A stretch of DNA of 64,000 nt, taken from assembly GCA_949294665.1 (NCBI GenBank), contig CASFID010000075.1, positions 1 to 64,000 of the forward strand, in the 5' to 3' direction. The notes beneath the pieces are model-generated. The model did not search any database, was not told the DNA's origin, and saw only the letters and a program-made list of their open reading frames with translations. Each line of letters begins with the position of its first letter. Positions within the stretch are counted from its first letter, which is position 1. The stretch comes from an uncultured Eubacteriales bacterium (GTDB taxonomy: Bacteria; Bacillota; Clostridia; Lachnospirales; Lachnospiraceae). The translations under genes were made by a program, and so were the position numbers. Below are positions 27,885-37,192 of the stretch, piece after piece.

Positions 27885-28570
27885 ATGAATAAACAGATTA
27901 CAATTATGATTGTTGAGGATGATACAAACATCAACCATCTTTTAAAAACCGCTCTGGAAAAAGCCGGCTACAAAGTCCTTCAGGCTTTCTCCGGGACAGA
28001 GGCGGAACTGATACTGCAGATGGAGGAATCGATTGCTCTTGTACTTCTGGATCTTATGCTGCCTGGGATTTCCGGGGAGGAAGTGCTCAACACATCCGGA
28101 AAAGGGGAAATCTTCCGGTGATCGTCTTAACGGCAAGAGACAGTCTGGACGAAAAGATCGGAATGCTCACACAGGGAGCAGACGATTATATCACTAAACC
28201 TTTTGAAATCCCGGAAGTGATCGCAAGGATCCAGGTCCAGCTCCGTCATGCGGGCAGAGAAACAGAAAACAGGCAGATGACCTATCGAAATCTGGAGTTG
28301 GATAAAACGACTTATCAGGTCAGGATCGAGGGGAAAGAGATCCCGAAGATCACGAAACAGGAGTTTGCCATACTGGAACTTCTGGTCAGCCATCCGAAAC
28401 AGGTTTTCAGCAAAGAGGATATCTTCTCCTACGCCTGGGACGAACCCTACATGGGGGAGACAAAGACTCTGGACGTACATATCAGCAATATCAGGAAGAA
28501 AATAAAATCTGTGACAACAGATGAATATATAGAGACGGTCTGGGGGATCGGATACCGCCTTCATTCATAG
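27885..28570 (+). pseudogene. OmpR-type response regulator, disrupted by 1-nt deletion
   Basis: The receiver domain begins MNKQITIMIVEDDTN with phospho-acceptor Asp in LLDLMLPG, then the frame breaks after EEVL near 28089-28091. Adding one base there restores KHIRKRGNLPVIVLTARDS and the rest: the TKPF lysine of the receiver and a winged-helix OmpR DNA-binding domain ending TVWGIGYRLHS. The restored protein would be 228 residues, standard for the family. Homopolymers AAAA and GGGG follow at 28100-28107, so slippage or sequencing error are both possible. It would control the ABC genes downstream, paired with the kinase at 30423. Confidence 0.85.
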
Positions 28571-28656
28571 CTTTACTCTTTTTTTACTTTTGATTTGCTT
28601 TTTATTTGGACTTATCCGATAAGATAGCATCAGAAACGAAAAAGGAGATGAAAGAT

Positions 28657-29574
28657 TTGAGTGAATATTTACTTTGCACAAGAGGGCTGACGAAACGGTT
28701 CGGCCATCACAACGCGGCAGATCATGTAGATCTGCATATACCAAAGGGAGCTATTTACGGATTTATCGGGAGAAACGGAGCTGGAAAGACAACCTGTCTG
28801 AAGATGATCAGCGGACTTTCCACACCAACAGAAGGCGAAATTGAAATCTTTGGTTATAAAGGAAGGGAATTGGAACAGATGCGTTCCAGGATCGGATGCC
28901 TGATCGAAGCTCCGGGACTGTATGATAATATGACCGCGTACGAGAACCTGAAGACGAAATGCCTGTTCTGCGGCATCCACAAAAAAGGCTATATTGAGGA
29001 TGTTCTGGAGACAGTAGGACTTGCGGATACCGGGAAAAAGAAAACAAAGCATTTTTCACTGGGAATGAAGCAACGGCTCGGGATCGGCCTGGCCCTGGTC
29101 GGCGAGCCGGACCTTCTCGTTCTGGACGAACCTATAAACGGTCTGGATCCTCAGGGAATCGTGGAAGTAAGGGATACGCTTCAACGACTCCAGCAGAAAC
29201 GAAATATGACGATCCTGATCTCAAGCCATATTTTAGAGGAACTGTCCAAGATCGCCACGCATTACGGGATCATCCATAATGGAGCCCTCCTTCAGGAACT
29301 GACAAGAGAAGAACTGATGCGCCGGTGCAGCGAGAGGATAGAGATCACGCTGGACACACCGGAAAATGCAATTCCCGTATTAGACAGGCTGGGCTTTACC
29401 CGGTATCGGGTGACGGATAAAACACACATACAGATCTATGAAAGACTGGATGAAAGCGCTGATCTGAATATGGAACTTACAAAAGCCGGGATCCCGGTCA
29501 GAGGAATTACAATAACAAGCGAAGAACTGGAATCTTATTATCTGAATCTGACGGGAGGTGCTGCAAATGCTTAA
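28657..29574 (+). CDS. ABC transporter ATPase, peptide-resistance type
   Basis: A 305-residue ATPase of the BcrA/lantibiotic-immunity class. Walker A GRNGAGKTT, Q-loop region GCLIEAPGLYDNM (typical for this class), signature FSLGMKQR and Walker B LLVLDEP are all present. I start it at TTG 28657, 9 nt after GGAG; ATG 28648 is too close to the ribosome binding site. The stop overlaps the permease start. Exports or shields against antimicrobial peptides by family analogy; substrate unknown. Confidence 0.85.
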   Translation: MSEYLLCTRGLTKRFGHHNAADHVDLHIPKGAIYGFIGRNGAGKTTCLKMISGLSTPTEGEIEIFGYKGRELEQMRSRIGCLIEAPGLYDNMTAYENLKTKCLFCGIHKKGYIEDVLETVGLADTGKKKTKHFSLGMKQRLGIGLALVGEPDLLVLDEPINGLDPQGIVEVRDTLQRLQQKRNMTILISSHILEELSKIATHYGIIHNGALLQELTREELMRRCSERIEITLDTPENAIPVLDRLGFTRYRVTDKTHIQIYERLDESADLNMELTKAGIPVRGITITSEELESYYLNLTGGAANA

Positions 29575-30421
29575 CTGTATCAAAATGGATCTGTATCGGA
29601 TGTTCCGGATGAAGAGTTTTTATGTGATCGGTCTTATACTGGCTGCAGCCACTTTTTTCACTACATATATGTCTGTGCTCGACTATAATCTGATGAAGGA
29701 AGAAGCGGAACAAAACTCCCAGGTATATGAGCAAGAGATCAGTTCGGATGAGGAACCGATCTATCTGGGCATGGATGTTACAATTCCTACCCGGCCTGGG
29801 GAAATGGTGACTGTATATGACCAGGTCTATGCTAATCTCCACGGAAAATTTATTGCCTTGTTTATGGTAATTTTTGCAGTCCTGTTTTCTGCTTCAGATC
29901 TCAGCAGCGGCTATATAAAAAATATCGGAGGGCAAATGAAAAACCGTGGGAATCTTATCCTGTCAAAAGCAGTAGCGCTGTTTATCTATACCATCCTGAC
30001 AATGCTTTTTTTTCTTTTCATACAGACTGCAGCTCAGGCAATCTGTTTTAATGAATTCCAGTTGGGATCGATCAAGAATTTAGCAGTATATTCGGCAATA
30101 CAGACTCTGCTCCATTATGCATTGCTCCTGATCTGCATGGCCATTACAATTATTACTCGAAGTAAGGTGTTCAGTATGACATTCGCAGTTTTATTCTGTA
30201 TGAATGTGATGGTAATCCTGTACAGTACAGTTGATAAAATTATGGCAAGATTCGGGATTGAGGATTTCAATATGCTCCAGTATACGGTGACAGGTCGAAT
30301 AGCGCTTCTGGAAATGGCTCCATCGGCTGAGGGGTGCGTGAAAGCACTGGTCGTTGCTGTTCTTTTCGGACTGGCAGTGATAGTTCTGTCCGGTCAGATA
30401 TTCAGAAAGAGAGATATATAA
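29567..30421 (+). CDS. ABC-2 type permease, peptide-resistance class
   Basis: A 284-residue membrane protein with about six predicted helices (for example near residues 17-38, 100-120, 140-165, 175-200, 207-228, 258-278) and a large loop after the first helix. It starts MLNCIKMDLYRMFRMKSFY, a typical BcrB/LanE-type opening. ATG 29567 lies 9 nt after GGAGG and overlaps the ATPase stop, indicating translational coupling. Confidence 0.82.
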   Translation: MLNCIKMDLYRMFRMKSFYVIGLILAAATFFTTYMSVLDYNLMKEEAEQNSQVYEQEISSDEEPIYLGMDVTIPTRPGEMVTVYDQVYANLHGKFIALFMVIFAVLFSASDLSSGYIKNIGGQMKNRGNLILSKAVALFIYTILTMLFFLFIQTAAQAICFNEFQLGSIKNLAVYSAIQTLLHYALLLICMAITIITRSKVFSMTFAVLFCMNVMVILYSTVDKIMARFGIEDFNMLQYTVTGRIALLEMAPSAEGCVKALVVAVLFGLAVIVLSGQIFRKRDI

Positions 30422-30422
30422 A

Positions 30423-31325
30423 TTGAAAATACTGGTTTGTTTTCTCATTGCAGTAATTATCATCCAATTGTTCATTTTGTGGAAATATCAGCGGCAGGTG
30501 CGCGACATCTGCCGCCAGTTGTCATTTCTTCTGAAAAATGACAGTAATATGCTGGTTACGGGCGATACGGGATTCGGCGGCCTGAAAGAACTGATGGAGA
30601 TACTGAACCAGTTATTGTTGGACCACAAAGAAGAACACAAAAAGTACCTGGAAAAAGAGCAGATGATCTCCGATACTTATACGAATCTTTCCCATGATAT
30701 CCGCACGCCTCTGACTTCACTGGACGGCTATTTTCAGCTGCTGGAGGGGTGTGACGACGCAGCGGAACAGAAACATTATATGGATATCATACAGGAACGG
30801 ATCCACAGCCTGAAAGAGATGCTCGAAGAACTTTTCCTGTTTACCAAACTGAAAAACGAAAGCTATCATCTGGAGCTGAAACGCTGCTGCCTTAACCAGA
30901 TTTTGAAGCAGACTATTTTTTCTTATTATGACGAATGGACGGCAGAAGGGATCGAACCGGACATCCGCATAACGGATCAGCCGTTATATGTCGAAGGAAA
31001 TGATTCGGCTCTGCAGAGAGTGTTCCGGAATGTGATTAAAAATGCTCTTGATCACGGAGCAGACGGGATAGGGATATCCCTGGAAGAAAGGGATGGAAAA
31101 AGTCTGATCCGTATCTGGAATGGAGTCAAAGATCCGGAAAAGATCGATCCGGGAAAAGTGTTTGAACGTTTTTATAAAGCAGATACAGCCAGGACCAGGA
31201 CTTCCAGCGGTCTCGGACTTTCGATCGCAAAGGAATTTACAGAAAGGATGCACGGAGAAATATTTGCGGAACTTCAGGGGAATATCTTCTGTATTGAAAT
31301 ACATTTGAACAATACATGCCAATAG
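30423..31325 (+). CDS. Sensor histidine kinase of ABC cluster
   Basis: A 300-residue kinase with a single short N-terminal membrane helix (residues 3-20) and no sensory domain, as in kinases that work with resistance ABC transporters. Phospho-acceptor His91 lies in NLSHDIRTPLTSL; the ATPase has N-box NVIKNALDHG, and the G-box RTSSGLGLSIAK. The start is TTG 30423, 2 bp after the permease stop. Its natural partner is the frameshifted regulator at 27885, so signalling may be broken here. Confidence 0.88.
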   Translation: MKILVCFLIAVIIIQLFILWKYQRQVRDICRQLSFLLKNDSNMLVTGDTGFGGLKELMEILNQLLLDHKEEHKKYLEKEQMISDTYTNLSHDIRTPLTSLDGYFQLLEGCDDAAEQKHYMDIIQERIHSLKEMLEELFLFTKLKNESYHLELKRCCLNQILKQTIFSYYDEWTAEGIEPDIRITDQPLYVEGNDSALQRVFRNVIKNALDHGADGIGISLEERDGKSLIRIWNGVKDPEKIDPGKVFERFYKADTARTRTSSGLGLSIAKEFTERMHGEIFAELQGNIFCIEIHLNNTCQ

Positions 31326-31447
31326 CGGAGCATTGCCTTCCGACCATAGACCGGGAGATTATTTTCAGCAGACTTCTGACGATATATAATATATAATCAG
31401 ATGGATATTTTGGACAGATTTAGAAAATACTGGAGGACGATCCCATA

Positions 31448-34426
31448 ATGGTAGAAGTATGGAGATATTTTGAAGACCTGGACGAGATCATATATGTTGT
31501 TGATACGGACGACCATTCTATAGTCTATATGAATCGGTACGCCATGAAGACATTCAAGATAAAGTCGGAGGAAGAGTATAAAGGGAAAAAGTGCTACGAG
31601 CTGCTGCAGGGATTCAGGCATCAATGCCCGTTCTGTAATACAGAGGAACTGAAAGAGAAGAAATTTACAGAATGGGTATATAAAAATCCCGTGCTTCAGG
31701 AACTTTTTCTCCTCAAGGATACTCTCATCGCGATAGATGGCAAGAAATACAGGATGGAACTGGCTATCGGCATGTCGAAAACAGAAATCAAGGAGAGCAG
31801 CCGGACCATGCATTATGAGTCGCTGATCAACGACTGCCTGATCGAACAGAATGCCATCACAGACTCTGAACAGGGGATCAACGTACTGCTCAGTTCCATG
31901 GGAAATAAAATGAAGTGCAACCGTCTCGCAGTGTATGAGCAGGATGATGACGATGAGTTCGTACAATCCTATATCTGGCCCGAGCGCTACGCTGACAAGA
32001 AGAAAAAGATAGATAAAGGCGCAAGCGAATTACTTTTAGACTGGGATGAAAAGTTTAAGACAAACAAGCCGATCATCATAGGCAGGAAGAATAATATCAT
32101 ACTCATACCGTTCAGATACAGGAAAGAGCGAAGAGGAGTGTTCGTCATAGTAAATCCGATGCTTGGAAAACTGGAGGATATGGCGGAGATCGGCAGAGTA
32201 ATGTCAAACTTTATCGTCACTCTGCTGGAACGCAAGGAGTTGATCAATCATCTGGTCTATCTGAGTTATCATGATAATCTCACAGGCGCTCTGAACAGAA
32301 ACGCGATCAAAGAGCGTATGCAGACGATAGATCCGGATCAGCCGATCGGTCTCGTATTCTGCGATATCAACGGATTAAAGAAGATCAACGATATGAAAGG
32401 CCATCAGAGCGGAGATGAGATGATCATCAAGGTATATGAGACGCTGAACAGCGTGTTTTCGGAGAACAGCATATACCGAATGGGAGGGGATGAATTCCTC
32501 GTTCTGCTGGACTACAGGGAAGAAGATAAATTTACCTTACAGGTTCAGATGTTCCGCCGGATGGTAATGGAAAATAACTGTCAGGTATCCGTAGGCGTTT
32601 TATGGAAGAAACAGGCGGGGAACGATTTCAACCGTCTTCTCAAAGAAGCAGACGAGAGGATGTATGAAGAAAAGAAACAGTTTTATGCCGAGGCGCATCT
32701 GGAAAAAAGAGGAAGAAAACCGGAAGGCGACCGGATACGGCAGGAATCCGTTCATCCTTTTATCAAATTTACTCAAAACTACTATTTTGACGCAGATGTG
32801 TTTTTTAAATCTATTTCATCCCGGAGTTTTACGAACTATGTATACTGCGGGGACATGAGGAAGAATATTTATTATATATCGGACTCGATAAAAGATGATT
32901 TCAAATTCATGGACAATCTGGTCTATGATTTTATATCTCTGCTGGAGCAAAGGATCATAAAGGCGGACCGACAGTTTCATATTGATGACCGGAAGGAGAT
33001 GATAGAGAAAAAGAAGACATGGCACAGCATTTATTATCGTATTTATAACAAGGACGGCATTCCCGTAAATATTCACTGTCAGGGGATCATGAAGTGGAAC
33101 GAAGATAAATCAGAACCTCTTTTCTACTCAGGGTGCATGGAGATACTGGACAATGAACCGAATAATGACAATCTTCCCGTAAGCCAGTATTTTTCCCAGG
33201 TTATGGAAGAGTTCAGAGCGAAAGAGGATTCAGAAGATATATTACTGATCTGCGTTGTACTGAATAACTTCTCCGCCATCAACCAGCTTATGGGAAACAG
33301 AAAAGGCGATAATATTATCTGGGAGATCATGCGCAATATCAGGCTGGAACTGAATGAGAGGATCAAGCTGGTCTGGGTAACAGGGATCAGATTCATCATG
33401 ATAGCCCGGGATACCTCGAATATTGATAATATCATTAAAATAATACGCAAGGCGGTCAGACAGATATACATAGACAACCAGATATCCATTATCTACCCCT
33501 GTTCAGTAGGTATCCTGCGCAGTCCCAGAGACGGAGCAGATTCGGAGACATTGCTGGAAAATGCGGAGATCGTGATGAATGCAGCGAAGAATACACTTGA
33601 TGCGCCATATGTAGAATTTTCCAGGGATATGATGAGGCAGTACAAAGGTGAGAAAGAATTGTACATGGAATTAAACCGCTGCATCAGGAACCTTTTTGAG
33701 AATTTCCGAATTGTGATCCAGCCCCAGGTCCTGGAGGACACCGGAAAGATTTACGGAGGAGAAGTTCTGTTAAGATGGAAGTACAAAGGAGAGGATGTCC
33801 CGCCGTCAAAGTTTATCCCCATACTTGAGAAGAACGGGCTTATCATGCCGGTGGGAAAATGGATCATTACGCAGGCAGCGGAAACCCTGCAGCAAATACT
33901 GGCGATCATGCCGGACTTTAAAATGTCCATCAATATCAGTTATTACCAGATCAATGACAATACTTTCTTTCCGTTTATAAAGAATACGTTGGAGACACAT
34001 AAGATACCCGGGGAAAATATTACTCTGGAGCTTACGGAAACACATTTCAACGAGATACCGGAGGCGCTTGATATTTTTATCAGGCAGTGTCAGAAAGAAG
34101 GGATCAGTTTTGCTCTTGATGATTTCGGAAGCGCATACTCAAGTCTCCAGCTGCTGCTGGAATATCCGGCGGAGGTCGTCAAGCTGGACAGAGATATGAC
34201 TAAGAATATTACATCGTCTGCAAAAAAACTGAATTTCATCATAAGTATTATATATGCATGTCATAAGTTCGGGAAAAAGGTATGCGTTGAAGGGGTAGAA
34301 AACGAGAACGAACTCAATATCGTAAGGAAGACGGGATGCGACTTCATACAGGGGTTCTATTTTTACAGGCCCCTTGAAAAGGACAGACTTCCCGAAGTCC
34401 TGCGTGAGAACAGGAAAAAAGATTAA
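31448..34426 (+). CDS. PAS-GAF-GGDEF-(degenerate GGDEF)-EAL c-di-GMP enzyme
   Basis: A 992-residue soluble protein. Residues 1-110 are PAS-like with a CPFC pair, 130-260 GAF-like, and 275-420 a GGDEF domain with an intact GGDEF near residue 345 and no RxxD inhibition site five residues before it. Residues about 440-590 are a second sensory region, and 590-715 a GGDEF-like domain whose signature is degenerate (TGIRF). Residues 730-985 form an EAL domain with EVLLRW in place of EALLRW but with ELTE, DDFG, KLDR, EGVE and QGF motifs kept. It could make and degrade c-di-GMP. It lies 20 bp before a PilZ gene. Confidence 0.88.
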   Translation: MVEVWRYFEDLDEIIYVVDTDDHSIVYMNRYAMKTFKIKSEEEYKGKKCYELLQGFRHQCPFCNTEELKEKKFTEWVYKNPVLQELFLLKDTLIAIDGKKYRMELAIGMSKTEIKESSRTMHYESLINDCLIEQNAITDSEQGINVLLSSMGNKMKCNRLAVYEQDDDDEFVQSYIWPERYADKKKKIDKGASELLLDWDEKFKTNKPIIIGRKNNIILIPFRYRKERRGVFVIVNPMLGKLEDMAEIGRVMSNFIVTLLERKELINHLVYLSYHDNLTGALNRNAIKERMQTIDPDQPIGLVFCDINGLKKINDMKGHQSGDEMIIKVYETLNSVFSENSIYRMGGDEFLVLLDYREEDKFTLQVQMFRRMVMENNCQVSVGVLWKKQAGNDFNRLLKEADERMYEEKKQFYAEAHLEKRGRKPEGDRIRQESVHPFIKFTQNYYFDADVFFKSISSRSFTNYVYCGDMRKNIYYISDSIKDDFKFMDNLVYDFISLLEQRIIKADRQFHIDDRKEMIEKKKTWHSIYYRIYNKDGIPVNIHCQGIMKWNEDKSEPLFYSGCMEILDNEPNNDNLPVSQYFSQVMEEFRAKEDSEDILLICVVLNNFSAINQLMGNRKGDNIIWEIMRNIRLELNERIKLVWVTGIRFIMIARDTSNIDNIIKIIRKAVRQIYIDNQISIIYPCSVGILRSPRDGADSETLLENAEIVMNAAKNTLDAPYVEFSRDMMRQYKGEKELYMELNRCIRNLFENFRIVIQPQVLEDTGKIYGGEVLLRWKYKGEDVPPSKFIPILEKNGLIMPVGKWIITQAAETLQQILAIMPDFKMSINISYYQINDNTFFPFIKNTLETHKIPGENITLELTETHFNEIPEALDIFIRQCQKEGISFALDDFGSAYSSLQLLLEYPAEVVKLDRDMTKNITSSAKKLNFIISIIYACHKFGKKVCVEGVENENELNIVRKTGCDFIQGFYFYRPLEKDRLPEVLRENRKKD

Positions 34427-34446
34427 CAGGAAAAGGGGGAGGAAAA

Positions 34447-35133
34447 ATGGGTGGCGAACTCAGCGAATCAGAAGAAAAAGCCAGAAAGTATATGATGGAA
34501 AATGAGGAATTGGATATGGAAGTGTTTTCTGAAGAAAACAAATATCTGTTTTCCGGTTCCATCGGGAAAGCGTCTCCATCCGGGAAAGAAATCAAGATAG
34601 GCCTCAGAAGAGGCTACGAGATACCGGATTCCATTCAGGAGAAAGACAAGGTCAAACTTGTCACGACCAGGCAGAGAGGCAGCGATCAGCTCGCGGTCAT
34701 CATCGCAACAGTGACAGAATGTGGAAAAACATATATATACATCGCTCCGGAAGAAGTAGAAAAGTATATAGAAGGAAGAAAGCACTTTCGGATCTTTGTG
34801 AAAGAAAAGTGCACTGTCACGAGAAACAACGGGAACGACGAGAAGCGAGATACGTGCAGTACAGCGGATATCAGCCTGACAGGAATCCGCATTCTCAGCA
34901 AAGAAGAATACGAACCCGGAGAGCGGATCATGATCAGCGGTCTCCGGCTTGTGGAGAACGGAAGGATACATACATTTTCCGCCGAGATCCTGCGCAAAAA
35001 CAGTCAGAAACAGGACGGAATGAACAGTTATGGATGCTGCTTCACGGATATGACGGAAAGAAGAGAGGATATGCTGTGTCATGATATTTTCGCACTGGAA
35101 CTTTCAAGAAAAAAGGGGAACACCAAAAATTAA
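34447..35133 (+). CDS. PilZ-domain c-di-GMP receptor (YcgR/DgrA type)
   Basis: A 228-residue protein with an N-terminal YcgR-like beta domain (about 1-100) and a PilZ domain whose binding motifs are RKHFR (RxxxR, about residue 115) and DISLTG (D/NxSxxG). Such proteins bind c-di-GMP and in other bacteria brake the flagellar motor via MotA/FliG. It is 20 bp after the GGDEF/EAL gene and probably in one transcript. The terminator stem overlaps its last codons. Confidence 0.88.
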   Translation: MGGELSESEEKARKYMMENEELDMEVFSEENKYLFSGSIGKASPSGKEIKIGLRRGYEIPDSIQEKDKVKLVTTRQRGSDQLAVIIATVTECGKTYIYIAPEEVEKYIEGRKHFRIFVKEKCTVTRNNGNDEKRDTCSTADISLTGIRILSKEEYEPGERIMISGLRLVENGRIHTFSAEILRKNSQKQDGMNSYGCCFTDMTERREDMLCHDIFALELSRKKGNTKN

Positions 35134-35150
35134 GGGGTGTTCCCCTTTTT
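35111..35150. terminator. Bidirectional terminator, PilZ gene / vanY-like gene
   Basis: AAAAGGGGAACACC (35111-35124) pairs with GGTGTTCCCCTTTT (35136-35149), perfect 14-bp stem with A and T runs. It serves both convergent genes and overlaps the PilZ stop codon. Confidence 0.88.
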
Positions 35151-35161
35151 AGCAGTATCTG

Positions 35162-35995
35162 TCAGTTGTCCTGGAGATATTCCTCCAGAGTGATCCCCCG
35201 GGAGTGGATCTCAGCGGCAGCGTCCCCGACATATCGGTAATGCCATGGCTCGTAGGTGATACCGGTGATATCCTCGCATCCGTCGGGATATCTCAGGATA
35301 AATCCGTACTCATGGCAGTGGGCCATCAGCCATTGCTGTTCCGGAGTCTTCGCCTGACTTTCTTCAAGAACAGGGTAGGAGGATGCCGTGATATCGACGG
35401 CAAGGCCGGCGGCATGTTCGCTTGTTCCGGGTAAAGTTACGGACTGTACAGTCTGCTCATAGGCCTCCTCAGGAGTGAGTCCGCTGCGCATCCGTTCCGT
35501 CATCCCATCGGCGAACAGTTCCGTCTGCGTTTCATATGAGCGGTAACCTGATATGACAGACAGTTCCATACCTTCTGAGCGGGCGTCCGACAGCATCTGT
35601 TCCAGGGCGCCGGCGATGCGTGAATCGACGCTGCAGCCGGAACCAAAGTCAGAAAGTGACGGAGGGGTATAGTCATGGCTTAGAGGGTGCTCTCTGCTGA
35701 TCAGTGTAAGTTCCCATCCGGAATCAGCCATAAGCTGTTCTTCCGGGCAGATCACGGAAGTATTCTCCGAGGATGATCCGACAGTTTCCTCCTCATTATT
35801 TTCAATATCAGGATTGATTTCCGTTTCTTTAGAAAGAGTTTCACTTTCTTCGGAAGTTTCGGATGAGTCGGACAATAACGTGGCGGAAATATACGGAAAG
35901 ATAAAATACATGACAAGGAACATAACAGACGCGCCTAACGCGATTCCTGACAGAAAGTATTTCAGTCTTCTTAAAAGCCGTTTTTTATGCAACAT
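35162..35995 (-). CDS. Membrane-anchored D,D-carboxypeptidase, VanY/M15 family
   Basis: A 277-residue protein with an N-terminal membrane anchor (residues 14-36), an acidic Ser/Glu-rich linker (about 42-80) and an M15 peptidase domain. The zinc motifs SEHAAGLAVD and EPWHYRYVG are intact, as is SGYRSYETQ. It would trim D-Ala-D-Ala from peptidoglycan outside the membrane. It begins 16 bp after cheB on the same strand, so it may be the last gene of the che transcript. A role in vancomycin resistance is not implied. Confidence 0.85.
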   Translation of the reverse strand: MLHKKRLLRRLKYFLSGIALGASVMFLVMYFIFPYISATLLSDSSETSEESETLSKETEINPDIENNEEETVGSSSENTSVICPEEQLMADSGWELTLISREHPLSHDYTPPSLSDFGSGCSVDSRIAGALEQMLSDARSEGMELSVISGYRSYETQTELFADGMTERMRSGLTPEEAYEQTVQSVTLPGTSEHAAGLAVDITASSYPVLEESQAKTPEQQWLMAHCHEYGFILRYPDGCEDITGITYEPWHYRYVGDAAAEIHSRGITLEEYLQDN

Positions 35996-36011
35996 ATATA
36001 TGCCCTTCAGA

Positions 36012-37169
36012 TTACAGAGTATTCAGATGGTTTATCAGCAGAGTAGAGATCCTGGAACATGGCGCCTCGCTGCACACAGCGCCGAGTTGTTTCGCTACCA
36101 TAGGCATACCGTATACAACGCAGGACTCTTTGTCCTGTCCGATCGTATAGGCGCCTTTCTTGCGCATGGCAAGAAGGCCTTCCGCGCCGTCTGCGCCCAT
36201 TCCTGTCAGGATAATACCGATGGCTTCGCTGCGGACAGTGTCTGCAACAGAATAGAAAAGAACGTCGACAGACGGCCGGTGTCCGTTCACTTTACTGCCG
36301 GGTACACAGTTTACAAAGTAATTAATTCCTTTCTTTACAACTTTCAGATGATAGTCGCCGCCGGGAGCGATCAGCACCTGGCCCTGTTGGATCTGATCGC
36401 CGTTTTCCGCCTCTTTTACCCTCATAGCGCACAGTCGGTTCAGCCTTTCCGCATACATGCCTGTGAAGCCCTCGGGCATATGCTGAGTTACGACGATACC
36501 CGGGGTATCGGCAGGGAGATCTCTTAATACTTCAAGCGTCGCCTCGGTGCCTCCGGTAGAAGCGCCCAGGGCGATCACAGTATTTTTCAATTTGGGTGAA
36601 TGAGGATTTTTGATTTTGAGCTGTCCTGCCGCAAGCTTCGGAAGATTGATATGCACATGCGGGACGGCGTTGTTCGTCCCAGAGACGCTTTGGGCGGAAG
36701 CTCTGGAGGGCTCCTCCCTGGCCGTATTTACCGGCTCATGCTGCGCGATGCTTCTGGGGATCTTCACGGAAGCTGTGGACGCCGTTACGATCTTGGAAGC
36801 CAGATTGCGGGCAAATGTCTCTGTCGAATAGTCCTTGGACATATCGGGTTTTTTGACAAAATCAACCGCTCCATATGAAAGAGCATCAAATACGCTTACA
36901 TTAAGCGAGGAAACCAGAACAACCGGGATCCTGTGCTGCGGGAGAAGCTTCTTGAGAAATTCAATCCCATTCATCCCCGGCATCTCAATATCAAGCGAGA
37001 TCACATCAGGATTCAGCGAAGAAATCTTCTTCATGGCATCGTAGGCATTCATAGAATATCCGACGACCTGGATTCTTTTATTCATCTCAGGCAGACGTGT
37101 GCTCAGGAAACGGCCGAACACCATGGAATCGTCCACGATCATCAGTTTAACTGGCTTTACATTATACAT
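36012..37169 (-). CDS. cheB: Chemotaxis methylesterase/deamidase CheB
   Basis: A 385-residue protein: receiver domain (residues 7-125, acidic pair Asp13/Asp14, phospho-acceptor Asp60 in LDIEMPG, Lys in VKKP), a linker of about 70 residues, and a methylesterase domain with Ser in GASTGGTEA, His in QHMPEGFT and Asp in GMGADGAEG. It removes methyl groups from chemoreceptors when phosphorylated by CheA. It follows cheR by 23 bp in the leftward che cluster. Confidence 0.95.
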   Translation of the reverse strand: MYNVKPVKLMIVDDSMVFGRFLSTRLPEMNKRIQVVGYSMNAYDAMKKISSLNPDVISLDIEMPGMNGIEFLKKLLPQHRIPVVLVSSLNVSVFDALSYGAVDFVKKPDMSKDYSTETFARNLASKIVTASTASVKIPRSIAQHEPVNTAREEPSRASAQSVSGTNNAVPHVHINLPKLAAGQLKIKNPHSPKLKNTVIALGASTGGTEATLEVLRDLPADTPGIVVTQHMPEGFTGMYAERLNRLCAMRVKEAENGDQIQQGQVLIAPGGDYHLKVVKKGINYFVNCVPGSKVNGHRPSVDVLFYSVADTVRSEAIGIILTGMGADGAEGLLAMRKKGAYTIGQDKESCVVYGMPMVAKQLGAVCSEAPCSRISTLLINHLNTL

Positions 37170-37192
37170 GAAAAGAGTCCTTTCTTAATTGT

